A DNA stretch of 64,000 nt from Alistipes sp. (GTDB taxonomy: Bacteria > Bacteroidota > Bacteroidia > Bacteroidales > Rikenellaceae): assembly GCA_020026335.1 (NCBI GenBank), contig JAHHQO010000004.1, forward strand, positions 90,775-154,774, given 5' to 3'. Positions 9,190-18,371 of this stretch are shown piece by piece. The notes below the pieces were generated by a model. It saw only the letters and a list, made by a program, of their open reading frames with translations. It made no database searches and was not told the DNA's origin. The stretch's first letter is position 1. Each line of letters begins with the position of its first letter. A program made the position numbers and the translations under genes.

Positions 9190-9399
9190 ATGGTAGATGA
9201 AACTATGGTTGTATTAGCCGAATACAACTCAATTACGGAGGCCGAGATTACTAAATCTATCCTCGACAGTGCCGGAATATGGTCGACAATACAAAATGAG
9301 TATATGTCATCTATATATCCGCCCGGAGTGGCACCTGCCGCCGTTACCGTCAGGAGTAGCGATTTAGAGAAAGCCAAGGAACTGCTTCGAAACAGATAA
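9190..9399 (+). CDS. DUF2007-type putative signal transducing protein
   Basis: A 69-residue soluble protein: VVLAEYNSITEAEITKSILDSAGI, then a short PPG loop, then AVTVRSSDLEKAKELL. This beta-alpha-beta layout is that of the small DUF2007 family, a ferredoxin-like fold related to PII-like signalling proteins; the role is unknown. The gene has its own promoter and a strong terminator, so it is a single-gene unit. Confidence 0.8.
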   Translation: MVDETMVVLAEYNSITEAEITKSILDSAGIWSTIQNEYMSSIYPPGVAPAAVTVRSSDLEKAKELLRNR

Positions 9400-9437
9400 C
9401 AGATGTCTGTTTGTAATTATTGATAAAATTAGTTGCG

Positions 9438-9476
9438 GGAGAGAAGTCGATGTGAATCCACTTCTCTCCATTTTTT
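9438..9476 (+). terminator. Terminator of the DUF2007 gene
   Basis: A perfect 10-bp stem (GGAGAGAAGT with ACTTCTCTCC), a 12-base loop, then ATTTTTTA. Confidence 0.8.
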
Positions 9477-9492
9477 ATGAGGAGGAGAAGTC

Positions 9493-10008
9493 GTGAAACC
9501 ATTTCGTTGTCTGTATAACGTAATGCTGCCGCTGTGGTTGTTGCTGGTGATGCCCCAACTGTGGGGAGTAAGTCTGGCGTTGAGCTTGGTGGTGGACATT
9601 GTCGTGCTGTTTGTCGCGATGAAATATTACGCTCTGCGCGATATTCGCGGCAATATGAGGCGTTGTATCCTCAAGGTGTGGATAAGCGGTCTGGTGGCAG
9701 ATTTTGCGGGCGTACTGCTTGCCGTGGGTATGACCTTCCTGCCGATGTGGCTGTCGAACGAAGGGGTGAACGGTTCGTGGTGGGTGAATGAGGTGGCGGT
9801 GCCGATGTTGAACCGTCCGACGGAGACCCTGCCCGGATTTTTGGGCATATTGCTGTGTGTGGGTGTTTCTGCTGCACTGATATACCTTTTGAACTACAAA
9901 TGGGCACTACGCCGACTCGATGCCGACGACCGCCTGCGCGGAAGGGTAGCGGTCGCAATGACACTGTTTACCACACCCTATCTCTTCTTTCTGCCTACCA
10001 TTGATTAA
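9493..10008 (+). CDS. Hypothetical multi-pass membrane protein
   Basis: A 171-residue protein that I do not recognise. It has about four hydrophobic segments (near residues 9-24, 26-42, 63-84 and 117-134) and ends in a short hydrophobic tail. The GTG start is chosen because GGAGGAG, an unusually strong Shine-Dalgarno match for this phylum, lies at 9481-9487, five bases before it. It follows the DUF2007 terminator closely with no clear promoter box of its own. Convergent with aroE, with a shared terminator at 10029. Confidence 0.65.
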   Translation: MKPFRCLYNVMLPLWLLLVMPQLWGVSLALSLVVDIVVLFVAMKYYALRDIRGNMRRCILKVWISGLVADFAGVLLAVGMTFLPMWLSNEGVNGSWWVNEVAVPMLNRPTETLPGFLGILLCVGVSAALIYLLNYKWALRRLDADDRLRGRVAVAMTLFTTPYLFFLPTID

Positions 10009-10028
10009 GGCGCTCCGATGAGAAATAA

Positions 10029-10064
10029 AAAAGCGAAACACTTATTTGAGGTGTTTCGCTTTTG
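10029..10064. terminator. Bidirectional terminator between the membrane protein gene and aroE
   Basis: A perfect 13-bp stem (AAAAGCGAAACAC with GTGTTTCGCTTTT) and a 9-base loop, A-rich on one side and T-rich on the other, placed between convergent genes. Confidence 0.85.
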
Positions 10065-10081
10065 TTGTATGCAATGATGTC

Positions 10082-10822
10082 TTATCGGGCATTCCAAATC
10101 TCCCATGAGGCTTCCGCCTGCGCTTTGAGCATACATTCGCCATTCATGACACGCGCCCCTCGCTGCATTCCGTAGTCGAGGAATTGCGTCACGGCAGGAT
10201 TGTAGACCAAATCGAAGAGATAGTGCGCCGGAGTGACATAGGCATAGGGAATGCGCGGTGCTTCGTCCACATCGGGATAGGTGCCGACAGGGGTGGCATT
10301 GATAATCAGACGGCTCTCCTCGACCACCTCGCAGGGAATATTGTCGTAGGTGTAGTTGCCCTTTGCCGCGTCACGCGACACGATGACGAAGGGAATATCT
10401 CGCTCCGCCAGAACGAACTGCACGGCCTGTGACGCTCCGCCCGTACCCAAAATAATGGCCTGTTCGATGTCGTCAGCCCCAATAAGTTGATTCAGCGTCT
10501 CACGGATACCCAACACATCGGTGTTGTGTCCCGACAGCGTGCCGTCTGCCTCTCTGCGGATGCAATTCACTGCGCCCACCATCTGCGCCTCGTAGGAGAG
10601 GGTGTCGATGTAGCGCATCACCTCCCTCTTGTAGGGAATGGTGACATTGAGTCCCTCGAGGTTCGGATTTTCACTCAACAGCTGGGGCAACATATCTATA
10701 TCCTCCAACTCGTAGAGCGAGTATCGGCAGTCGGCGATATGCTCACGCGAGAACTTCTCGGTGAAATACTTCTCCGAAGCCGAGTGCTTCAAACTGCGAC
10801 CGATAAGACCAAACTGACGCAT
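10082..10822 (-). CDS. aroE: Shikimate dehydrogenase
   Basis: 246 residues from the ATG at 10822; the frame extends further upstream, but that part lies inside the DUF368 gene and has no homology-like content. Substrate-binding motif NVTIPYK is at about residues 56-62 (Lys62 as catalytic base), NTDVLG follows, and the nucleotide-binding glycine loop is GTGGAS. It reduces 3-dehydroshikimate to shikimate with NADPH in the aromatic amino-acid pathway. Slightly shorter than E. coli AroE (272), as in other Bacteroidales. Last gene of the ettA-hisS-S41-DUF368-aroE run, four bases after DUF368. Confidence 0.92.
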   Translation of the reverse strand: MRQFGLIGRSLKHSASEKYFTEKFSREHIADCRYSLYELEDIDMLPQLLSENPNLEGLNVTIPYKREVMRYIDTLSYEAQMVGAVNCIRREADGTLSGHNTDVLGIRETLNQLIGADDIEQAIILGTGGASQAVQFVLAERDIPFVIVSRDAAKGNYTYDNIPCEVVEESRLIINATPVGTYPDVDEAPRIPYAYVTPAHYLFDLVYNPAVTQFLDYGMQRGARVMNGECMLKAQAEASWEIWNAR

Positions 10823-10826
10823 GATA

Positions 10827-11759
10827 TTATTTCTCTTTGAGCTTGACCACGATACGTGCTGCCATCTCCACACCGTAGATGACCATGAATCCCAGCGCAC
10901 ACAGCATAACGGCATTGCCTATCTGTGCAGGGCTCTTGGTGATGGTCTCGAAGGTGTCGGGCAGTACGTTGCTCTCAATCAGAGGGTGGATATTACCGTG
11001 GCTGTCGGCATAGGTCTCGAAGGTGATTTTCCACGGCCATACCTTGTTGAGCGAACCCAACATGAAGCCCATCAATACCGAGATAGTGATGTCGTGCCAA
11101 TTCTTCAACAGCCACGACAACAGGTGCGAGAACGAGGTGATACCCAGCACGGCACCCAAACCGAAGATGAGGATAACCGGAATGTCGAAGTTGCCGATGG
11201 CCGTCATGATAAACTGATACTTACCCAACAAAAGCAGAATGAACGCTCCCGAGATGCCGGGCAGAATCATGGCGCAGATGGCAATGGCACCCGACAGCAT
11301 GATGAACCACCACGTTTCGGGGGTCTGTGCCGGGGTGGCGATGGTAATCCACCAGCTCACCGCAATACCGATGATGGCGGCAACGACAGTGGAGAAGCTC
11401 CATTTGGTAATCTGCTTCGATACCAGAAGTGCCGAGGCGATGATGAGTCCCACGAAGAACGACCATATCGAGATGGGGTGGTGCTCCAAAAGGTAGGTCA
11501 TCAGCTTGGCCAAAGAGAAGACCGAAAGACCGACACCTGCCAGCACGGGGAAGAGGAATTTACCGTTGATGTGCTGCCACAACTCCTTGATGCGGAACTT
11601 CAGAAGAAGTTTCACGGCCGTGATGTCGAAACTCTTAATCGAATTAATCAGATTCTCGTAGATACCCGATATAAAAGCGATGGTTCCGCCCGAAACACCG
11701 GGTACGACATCTGCCATACCCATGGCACAACCTTTCAACGCCAAAAGCAAATAATTCAT
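10827..11759 (-). CDS. DUF368 (PopT-like) polytopic membrane protein
   Basis: 310 residues from the ATG at 11759, beginning MNYLLLALKGCAMGMADVV followed by the hallmark PGVSGGTIAFI motif; the longer frame upstream overlaps the S41 gene and is ignored. About eight to nine membrane segments and a second glycine-rich MILPGISGAFILLLLG repeat of the same motif are visible, so the protein is an inverted or tandem pseudo-repeat. DUF368 proteins have been described as undecaprenyl-phosphate translocases that recycle the cell-wall lipid carrier. Position between a periplasmic peptidase and aroE suggests only co-transcription. Confidence 0.85.
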   Translation of the reverse strand: MNYLLLALKGCAMGMADVVPGVSGGTIAFISGIYENLINSIKSFDITAVKLLLKFRIKELWQHINGKFLFPVLAGVGLSVFSLAKLMTYLLEHHPISIWSFFVGLIIASALLVSKQITKWSFSTVVAAIIGIAVSWWITIATPAQTPETWWFIMLSGAIAICAMILPGISGAFILLLLGKYQFIMTAIGNFDIPVILIFGLGAVLGITSFSHLLSWLLKNWHDITISVLMGFMLGSLNKVWPWKITFETYADSHGNIHPLIESNVLPDTFETITKSPAQIGNAVMLCALGFMVIYGVEMAARIVVKLKEK

Positions 11760-11784
11760 ATTGGTGAAATGGGGTTTAGTGTTT

Positions 11785-13365
11785 TTACTTGTTTTCGAGG
11801 AGGGGCTTGCCCTGCTCGTCCCAATGTTGCAGGATTTCGACTCCCCTACGGAATGCCCCCTTGTCGGAAGTGTTGATGACCCGATAGTAAGCCTCCACAT
11901 TGTAGAGCTTCTGCGCCATGAGCGCTTTCAATTGTCGGGTAATCCACTCGCGTGAGGTGGTAAACTCCTTCTCGTTGTATGCGATGCCTTTCTTCTCACC
12001 TGCCGTGACAAAAGTCTTCAGCAACGGCTCGCCGACAGTATAGCCACCGATAAATTCATATACGGTGGGGTAGGCTGCTTCCAACTCCGCGCGATGCTTG
12101 TCCATGTAGTCGATGACAAAGTCGGAGAAGATACCCTTGCGAACCATCTGACCGTAGTAGGGCGAATAGCCTGCCGTGTCAGCCGGAATTATCACATCGG
12201 GACGAATACCGCCACCACCATACACCGTCCTACCAGTGCGCAGCGTGCAATAGGTGGCTGTGGAGTCCGCTCTGAGGCTGTCCTGTTCACCGGCGTAGTC
12301 CTTCAAATGGCTCAAATAGTATTCCTCGCGCTTGCCGTTTTCGTAGGGACGCTGAATGATGCGACCCGAGGGGGTGGCATAGCGTGCGATGGTAATTCTC
12401 ACGGCAGAACCGTCTGTCAGAGGTATCTGACGCTGTACCAATCCCTTGCCGAAGCTGGTGCGACCGACAATGACTCCGCGATCCCAATCTTGGATAGCTC
12501 CCGAGACAATCTCGCTGGCCGAGGCCGAACTTTCGTCAATGAGAACCACCAACTTACCGCGATGACCGCCACCCGAGGGCTGTGAATTGAAAGTCGCCTT
12601 CTGCACGGCTCGACCCTCCATCGAAACAATGTCGCTTCCCTTGGGAAGGAAGAAACTTGCCATCTCGATGGCCTGGTCCATCAGACCGCCACCGTTGCCC
12701 CTCAAATCGAGGAGGAGCGACTGCGGAGATTTGAGTCGGTTGTACGCCTCGCGAAACTCCTCCATGGTGGTGCGTCCGAAGCGATTGACCTTGATGTAGC
12801 CGATGCCTTTTTCGGGCATGTAGGCGGCATCTACCGTGTTGATGGGGATTTTGTCGCGTGTGATGGTGAAATGCAACTCCTCTCGTTCGCCGTGGCGTAC
12901 GACCTCGATATTGACTTTCGAGCCGCGCTTACCGCGCAGATGTTTGGGAACATCTGCCTGTCGCATTCCCACGGCATCGACAGTGTCGATTTTCACGATT
13001 CTGTCATTGGGTAGCACACCGACGCTTTCGGCAGGGCCTCCGGCGATGGTGTTCACCACAACGACCGTGTCTCGCAGTACGTTGAACTCCACTCCGATAC
13101 CGCTGAACTCGCCATCAAAACTCTCCTCCACGCCCTTCATGTCCTCCGCACTGATGTAGGCGGAGTGAGGGTCCAACTTGTCGAGCATACCGATGATAGC
13201 TCCTTCGACAATGGGTTGCATATCGACCTCATCGACATACATCTTGTCAAGGTAGCGATAGACGTGCGCCAACTTTTGGAGTTGTTGCAGCGTCTTCATA
13301 TCCTGTGCTCCGGCAGAGAGGGGCAGTGCCAGCGACAGCAGTAGAGTGGGGAATATCCGTCGCAC
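11785..13365 (-). CDS. S41 family C-terminal processing peptidase with PDZ domain
   Basis: A 526-residue exported peptidase. It has a signal peptide (MRRIFPTLLLSLALPLSAGA), an N-terminal helical part, a PDZ domain at about residues 80-165 (FSGIGVEFNV ... NDRIVKIDTVD), and the S41 core: LLLDLRGNGGG, the serine motif ESSASASEIVSGA and the lysine motif GRTSFGKGLVQ, forming the Ser/Lys dyad. It should act in the periplasm on proteins with exposed C-termini. The C-terminal 150 residues are the extension common in Bacteroidetes CtpA-like proteins. It begins 6 bases after hisS. Confidence 0.92.
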   Translation of the reverse strand: MRRIFPTLLLSLALPLSAGAQDMKTLQQLQKLAHVYRYLDKMYVDEVDMQPIVEGAIIGMLDKLDPHSAYISAEDMKGVEESFDGEFSGIGVEFNVLRDTVVVVNTIAGGPAESVGVLPNDRIVKIDTVDAVGMRQADVPKHLRGKRGSKVNIEVVRHGEREELHFTITRDKIPINTVDAAYMPEKGIGYIKVNRFGRTTMEEFREAYNRLKSPQSLLLDLRGNGGGLMDQAIEMASFFLPKGSDIVSMEGRAVQKATFNSQPSGGGHRGKLVVLIDESSASASEIVSGAIQDWDRGVIVGRTSFGKGLVQRQIPLTDGSAVRITIARYATPSGRIIQRPYENGKREEYYLSHLKDYAGEQDSLRADSTATYCTLRTGRTVYGGGGIRPDVIIPADTAGYSPYYGQMVRKGIFSDFVIDYMDKHRAELEAAYPTVYEFIGGYTVGEPLLKTFVTAGEKKGIAYNEKEFTTSREWITRQLKALMAQKLYNVEAYYRVINTSDKGAFRRGVEILQHWDEQGKPLLENK

Positions 13366-13371
13366 CGCAGT

Positions 13372-14715
13372 TTATTTTATGCTCTTGACAATCTCTGCGA
13401 ACGCCACCTTCTGCTGGTCGCCGCTTCTCATGTCCTTGACGGTTGCCACACCCTCCTCCAACTCCTGTGAGCCGATGATGACTACATAGGGAATCGAACG
13501 GCGGTTGGCATACTCCATCTGCTTCTTCATCTTGCTCGATTCGGGGTAGATTTCAGCGGCGATGCCTGCATCTCTCAAGTCTTTAAGCAACGACATCGAA
13601 GCGGCCTCCTCCTTCTCACCGAGGTTGACGAACAGTACTTTGGTAGAGCAATTGACATCCTCGGGGAAGAGCTCCAGACCGGTCATCACATCGTAGATAC
13701 GGTCGGCACCGAACGAGATACCCACACCCGAGGTGTTGGGCATACCGAAGATACCCGTGAGGTCGTCGTAACGACCACCACCACAAATCGAACCGATGGC
13801 GAAATCGAGAGCCTTCACCTCGAAGATAGCACCTGTGTAGTAGTTCAGACCGCGAGCCAGCGACAAATCCAACTCGACATTGAGGTCGAGTTTCTGCTGC
13901 TCCAGGTAGCGGAATACGGTCTCCATCTCCTCGATACCTTTCAGTCCGGTCTCCGACGCCGAGAGTACTTCCTTCAGCTTGGCGAGCTTCTGTGCGTTGT
14001 CACCGCTCAGCTCCAAAATGGGCTGCAACTTCTCGACAGCGGCCTGCTCCAAACCGCGCTCCAGCAACTCCGCCTTCACGTTATCCAGACCGATTTTCTC
14101 CAACTTGTCGATGGCAATGGTGATGTCCATCATCTTGTCGGCATGACCGATGGCCTCGGCGATACCGTAGAGAATCTTGCGGTTGTTCATCTTCAGAGCC
14201 ACACGGATGCCCAAAGCACGGAATACGCGCTCGACAATCTCGATAAGTTCTACCTCGCACAACAGTGAACGTGTGCCGATGACATCGACATCACACTGGT
14301 AGAACTCGCGATAGCGACCCTTCTGGGGACGGTCGGCACGCCATACGGGCTGAATCTGGTAGCGCTTGAAGGGGAAGGTCAGCTCGCCCTGGTGCTGCAC
14401 GACATAGCGTGCAAAGGGAACTGTGAGATCATAACGCAGACCCTTCTCGCAAATCTTCGAGGCCTGACGCACCTCATCGTCATTGAGCTTCGCAGCGTAG
14501 TCGCCCGAGTTCAAAATCTTGAAGAGCAGCTTGTCGCCCTCGTCACCATACTTACCCAAGAGGGTAGAGAGGTTCTCCATCGAGGGGGTCTCGAGGGGTG
14601 CAAATCCGTAGAGACGGAACACACCGCGGATAGTGTCGAAAATATATTGACGGCGCATCATCTCCAAAGGAGAAAAATCGCGCGTACCTTTTGGAATTGA
14701 CGGTTTCTGTGCCAT
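13372..14715 (-). CDS. hisS: Histidine--tRNA ligase
   Basis: 447 residues from the ATG at 14715 (MAQKPSIPKGTRDFSP); in-frame codons upstream overlap ettA and are not typical. Class II synthetase motif 1 follows the GTRDF stretch; RADRPQKGRYREFYQCDVD is motif 2; the histidine-specific loop LARGLNYYTG is present, and a C-terminal anticodon-binding domain begins with TKVLFVNLG. It charges tRNA-His in the cytoplasm. Lies 17 bases after ettA and 6 before the S41 gene. Confidence 0.96.
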   Translation of the reverse strand: MAQKPSIPKGTRDFSPLEMMRRQYIFDTIRGVFRLYGFAPLETPSMENLSTLLGKYGDEGDKLLFKILNSGDYAAKLNDDEVRQASKICEKGLRYDLTVPFARYVVQHQGELTFPFKRYQIQPVWRADRPQKGRYREFYQCDVDVIGTRSLLCEVELIEIVERVFRALGIRVALKMNNRKILYGIAEAIGHADKMMDITIAIDKLEKIGLDNVKAELLERGLEQAAVEKLQPILELSGDNAQKLAKLKEVLSASETGLKGIEEMETVFRYLEQQKLDLNVELDLSLARGLNYYTGAIFEVKALDFAIGSICGGGRYDDLTGIFGMPNTSGVGISFGADRIYDVMTGLELFPEDVNCSTKVLFVNLGEKEEAASMSLLKDLRDAGIAAEIYPESSKMKKQMEYANRRSIPYVVIIGSQELEEGVATVKDMRSGDQQKVAFAEIVKSIK

Positions 14716-14732
14716 TATTGTTGTTTGTTTGA

Positions 14733-16409
14733 TTACTGTTCGATTAATTTCTTGTACTTGACTCTGTGGGGAGTGGTGTCCTCGCCCTGAGCCTTCTTCC
14801 ACTCCTCATACTCGGAGTAAGACCCCTCGTAGAAGACCACCTTCGAGTCGCCCTCAAACGAGAGAATGTGGGTAGCCACACGGTCGAGGAACCAACGGTC
14901 GTGGGAGATAACCACCGCACAACCTGCAAAGTCCTGCAAACCCTCCTCCAATGCACGGAGTGTGTTCACATCGATATCGTTGGTCGGCTCATCGAGCAGG
15001 AGTACGTTGCCCTCCTCCTTGAGTGCCAGTGCCAAGTGGAGACGGTTACGCTCACCACCCGACAGCATGCCGCACTTCTTCTCCTGGTCGGCACCCGTGA
15101 AGTTGAAACGAGCCACATATGCGCGGGCATTGACCTGACGGTTGCCGAGCATCATCAAATCGGCACCCTGCGAGATGACCTCATAGACACTCTTTTCGGG
15201 GTCAATGGATTTATGCTGCTGGTCCACATATGCCAACTTTACGGTAGGACCTACACGGAACGAACCCTCGGTGGGCTGCTCCAGACCCATAATCATGCGG
15301 AAAAGGGTAGTCTTACCCGTACCGTTGGGACCGATGACACCGACAATACCTGCGGGGGGCAGCGAGAAGTTCAGACCCTCGTACAGCACTCTGTCGCCAA
15401 AGGCCTTTTTCACATCGTGAGCCTCGATGACCACATCACCCAGACGGGGACCGTTGGGAATGAAGATCTCGAGTTTCTCCTCCTTCTGCTTCACATCCTC
15501 GTTCATCATCTTGTCATAAGCCGACAGACGCGCCTTCGACTTGGCGTGACGACCCGAGGGAGACATGCGCACCCACTCCAACTCTCTCTCGAGGGTCTTG
15601 CGGCGCTTCGACTCCTGCTTCTCCTCCATGGCCATACGGGTGGTCTTCTGCTCCAACCAGCCCGAGTAGTTACCCTTCCAGGGAATACCCTCGCCACGGT
15701 CGAGCTCCAAAATCCAACCTGCCACGTTGTCGAGGAAGTAACGGTCGTGGGTAACGGCGATAACCGTACCCTTGTACTGCTGGAGGTGCTGCTCCAACCA
15801 GTCGATAGACTCTGCATCGAGGTGGTTGGTCGGCTCATCGAGCAACAGCACATCGGGCTGCTGCAACAACAGACGGCACAATGCCACACGTCTGCGCTCG
15901 CCACCCGACAATACATCGACCTTCTGGTCGGGGTCGGGACAACGGAGTGCGTCCATTGCACGCTCCAATACGCTGTCCAGCTCCCAACCGTTGCAGTGGT
16001 CAATCTTTTCGTACAACTCGCCCTGACGTTCGATAAGACGCGCCATTTCGTCGTCCGACATCGGCTCGCAGAGTTTCATGTTGATATCTTCGTACTCCTT
16101 GAGCAGTGCCACAGTCTCGGCACAGCCCTCCTCTACGACCTCACGCACGGTCTTGCCGGGGTCCAACTTGGGCTCCTGCTCCAGATAACCGACCGTGTAG
16201 CCCGGTGAGAAGACCACTTCGCCCTGGTAGTTCTTGTCAATACCGGCGATAATCTTCATCAGCGTGGATTTACCGGCACCGTTCAGACCGATGATACCGA
16301 TTTTAGCACCGTAGAAGAATGAGAGGTAGATGTTGTTCAATACCTTTTTTTGGTTGGTGAAAGTCTTGGATACACCGACCATCGAGAAGATGATTTTTTC
16401 GTCTGCCAT
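14733..16409 (-). CDS. ettA: Energy-dependent translational throttle EttA (ABC-F ATPase)
   Basis: A 558-residue soluble protein with two ABC ATPase domains and no membrane segments. First Walker A GLNGAGKST at about residues 42-50 and signature LSGGERRR; second Walker A GPNGTGKTT and LSGGERNR. Between them lies the charged linker (MAMEEKQESKRRKTLERELEWVRM) and the EttA-type arm insertion in domain 1. Length agrees with EttA (555 in E. coli). It binds the ribosomal E site and gates translation by ATP level. First gene of the hisS operon, with a TATCTTTG box 33 bases upstream. Confidence 0.93.
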   Translation of the reverse strand: MADEKIIFSMVGVSKTFTNQKKVLNNIYLSFFYGAKIGIIGLNGAGKSTLMKIIAGIDKNYQGEVVFSPGYTVGYLEQEPKLDPGKTVREVVEEGCAETVALLKEYEDINMKLCEPMSDDEMARLIERQGELYEKIDHCNGWELDSVLERAMDALRCPDPDQKVDVLSGGERRRVALCRLLLQQPDVLLLDEPTNHLDAESIDWLEQHLQQYKGTVIAVTHDRYFLDNVAGWILELDRGEGIPWKGNYSGWLEQKTTRMAMEEKQESKRRKTLERELEWVRMSPSGRHAKSKARLSAYDKMMNEDVKQKEEKLEIFIPNGPRLGDVVIEAHDVKKAFGDRVLYEGLNFSLPPAGIVGVIGPNGTGKTTLFRMIMGLEQPTEGSFRVGPTVKLAYVDQQHKSIDPEKSVYEVISQGADLMMLGNRQVNARAYVARFNFTGADQEKKCGMLSGGERNRLHLALALKEEGNVLLLDEPTNDIDVNTLRALEEGLQDFAGCAVVISHDRWFLDRVATHILSFEGDSKVVFYEGSYSEYEEWKKAQGEDTTPHRVKYKKLIEQ

Positions 16410-16441
16410 ATCTTAAAAATTCATAATATTCTATTAACGGA

Positions 16442-16449
16442 CAAAGATA
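16442..16449 (-). promoter_or_regulatory. Putative -7 box for the ettA-hisS-aroE operon
   Basis: TATCTTTG on the minus strand, an exact match to TAnnTTTG, 33 bases upstream of ettA. No good TTG is seen at -33. Confidence 0.5.
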
Positions 16450-16542
16450 CAAATAAAAACCGAATTACCGCCTATCCCGATGCAGGTTTCTTGCGCGGGG
16501 AGCGCGTGGAGGGCGATATTTTGGGGCGATGGGGCGGACCGG

Positions 16543-16582
16543 GAAAAAAGAAAAACCGAAGTCGAAAGCCGACTTCGGTTTT
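16543..16582 (-). terminator. Terminator of the rubrerythrin gene
   Basis: A perfect 13-bp stem (AAAACCGAAGTCG with CGACTTCGGTTTT), loop of five, and on the minus strand a T-rich tail. Confidence 0.8.
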
Positions 16583-16603
16583 GCAATATGTATCGAACAA
16601 CTA

Positions 16604-17182
16604 CTAGTAGTTCTCGCGACGGGGCTCAAAGTAAGCCTGGGGGTGCTTGCAGGCGGGGCAGACAACGGGTGCCTCCGATGCCTCGCATACGTAACCGCAG
16701 TTGCGGCACTGCCACCAGATTTTACCGTCACGCTTGAAGAAGTTGTCGCCAGTAACGCGGCTCAACAGCTTCAGATAGCGTCTCTCGTGCTCTGCCTCTG
16801 CAACCGAAATCATGCGGTACATGGCAGCAATCTCGGGGAAGCCCTCCTCGTCGGCAATCTTTGCAAACTCGGGATAGAGATCGGTCCACTCCTCGTTCTC
16901 GCCCTGAGCTGCTGCCAGGAGGTTCTCCTTGGTAGTGCCGATAACGCCTGCGGGGTAAGAAACGGTAATCTCTACCATGCCACCCTCGAGGTACTTGAAC
17001 ATACGCTTTGCATGCTCCTTCTCCTGCTCTGCGGTCTCCATGAAGATGGCAGCTACCTGCTCAAAACCCTCTTTCTTTGCCTTGCTGGCGAAGTAGGTGT
17101 AACGCATGCGTGCCTGGCTCTCTCCTGCAAATGACTTCAACAAGTTCTGCTCTGTACGTGTTCCTTTGATGCTCTTTTCCAT
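16604..17182 (-). CDS. rbr: Rubrerythrin
   Basis: A 192-residue protein. The N-terminal ferritin-like diiron domain has the two typical helix motifs (FAGESQARMRY near residue 20 and ETAEQEKEHAKRMF near 50) and a later second pair (AEAEHERRY). The C-terminus is a rubredoxin-like iron site, CRNCG at about 160 and CPACKHPQAYF at about 175. It reduces hydrogen peroxide in the cytoplasm with electrons from rubredoxin or NADH-linked partners, a normal oxidative defence of anaerobes. It is a single-gene unit with a strong promoter and its own terminator. Confidence 0.95.
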   Translation of the reverse strand: MEKSIKGTRTEQNLLKSFAGESQARMRYTYFASKAKKEGFEQVAAIFMETAEQEKEHAKRMFKYLEGGMVEITVSYPAGVIGTTKENLLAAAQGENEEWTDLYPEFAKIADEEGFPEIAAMYRMISVAEAEHERRYLKLLSRVTGDNFFKRDGKIWWQCRNCGYVCEASEAPVVCPACKHPQAYFEPRRENY

Positions 17183-17237
17183 AGTTGTAATGTTTTTTAA
17201 TGTGTGTTTGTTATAGGTTTATTTTTTATTTCTGATG

Positions 17238-17269
17238 CAAAGATACGAAAATAAAAATTGATAAAACAA
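17238..17269 (-). promoter_or_regulatory. Promoter of the rubrerythrin gene
   Basis: On the minus strand TTG (17267-17269), a 21-base spacer and TATCTTTG (17238-17245), a full Bacteroidetes-type promoter, with a 5' leader of about 50 bases. Confidence 0.6.
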
Positions 17270-17379
17270 ATAAAAATCATCGGATATTCTTATATCGGTA
17301 TAAGCCCGAATTATACTCTTCGTTCTGTGCTTTCTACCACATATTTTACCCCTTGGGAATAACATCGGCAAAAGAGTGT

Positions 17380-17387
17380 TATCTTTG
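17380..17387 (+). promoter_or_regulatory. Putative -7 box for the EamA transporter gene
   Basis: TATCTTTG lies 26 bases before the start codon, an exact match to TAnnTTTG. The nearest TTG (17353-17355) is 24 bases upstream, slightly far. Confidence 0.5.
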
Positions 17388-17413
17388 CCGACGCTTAAAT
17401 AAAACGATTCGCT

Positions 17414-18295
17414 ATGAGTAATTTCAAAGGGGTGGTCTATGCCGTCATCTCTTCCGCCACATTCGGTCTTGTGCCGCTTTTTTCACTGACACCTTTGCAG
17501 GCCGGCATGTCGTCGCCGTCGATACTTTTCTACCGCATGGGCTTCTCGGCCGTGATGATGGGACTGCTCAACCTCATCATGGGCAAGAGTTTTAAAATCG
17601 GCTTGCGCGATTTGAGCATCGTTGCCCTGTTGGGTGTCCTCTACGGATGTACCTCCATGGGTCTGCTGCTCTCCTACAATTATATCCCCACAGGCGTGGC
17701 GACCACGATTCATTTCCTCTACCCGCTGGTGGTCTCCCTGTCGATGATTCTATTCTTCAAGGAGAAAAGCTCGGTGTGGGTCTTCATCTCGATTGTCATG
17801 TCGCTGGTGGGCGTGGCACTCATGGCCAACAGTGATGGTAAGACAACCGATGCCGTGAAGGGACTCCTCTATGTCGGTATCACGGTCTTCTCCTACGCCA
17901 TATATATCATGGGCGTGATGAAAAGCCGCGCCTCGAGGATTGATTCCTTAGTGCTGGCGTTCTATGTCCTCTGCTTCACCGCAGTGATATTTGCCGTCTT
18001 CGCCTTTGTGAACAATGGCGAAATCGAACCCATCGAGGGCGGATATATGTGGCTCAACTTCATTCTACTGGCACTCCTGCCCACCGTGGTATCAAACCTT
18101 ACGCTGATTCTCGCCATCAAGAATATCGGTCCTACGATGACCTCCATTCTCGGCTCGATGGAACCGCTGACGGCGGTGGTTATCGGAGTACTGCACTTCG
18201 GTGAGGTCTTCGACTTGCGTGCTGCCGCAGGTATTGTACTGGTCATCGCAGCGGTGGTGATAGTTATCCTCCAGAGCCGTAAACGGACCGCATAG
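17414..18295 (+). CDS. EamA/DMT-family transporter
   Basis: A 293-residue inner-membrane protein with about ten hydrophobic segments arranged as two EamA repeats, the second ending GSMEPLTAVVIGVLHFGEVF, the classic signature before the last two helices. Drug/metabolite transporters export amino acids or other metabolites; the substrate is not readable. Single-gene unit between the rubrerythrin promoter region and the terminator at 18317. Confidence 0.85.
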   Translation: MSNFKGVVYAVISSATFGLVPLFSLTPLQAGMSSPSILFYRMGFSAVMMGLLNLIMGKSFKIGLRDLSIVALLGVLYGCTSMGLLLSYNYIPTGVATTIHFLYPLVVSLSMILFFKEKSSVWVFISIVMSLVGVALMANSDGKTTDAVKGLLYVGITVFSYAIYIMGVMKSRASRIDSLVLAFYVLCFTAVIFAVFAFVNNGEIEPIEGGYMWLNFILLALLPTVVSNLTLILAIKNIGPTMTSILGSMEPLTAVVIGVLHFGEVFDLRAAAGIVLVIAAVVIVILQSRKRTA

Positions 18296-18316
18296 AAGCA
18301 CTTTTAATACTACAAA

Positions 18317-18355
18317 CGAGGACGCAATCCCATGCAGGTTGCGTCCTCGCTGTTT
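18317..18355. terminator. Bidirectional terminator between EamA and DUF4491 genes
   Basis: A perfect 11-bp stem (CGAGGACGCAA with TTGCGTCCTCG), 11-base loop, then a short T-rich stretch, between convergent genes. Confidence 0.75.
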
Positions 18356-18371
18356 TATCTGCCTTGGGCGA

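Noticed and set aside
14766..16208. 480-codon plus-strand open frame opposite ettA
   Set aside because: Shadow of a high-GC third-position gene; ettA on the other strand has two complete ABC modules.
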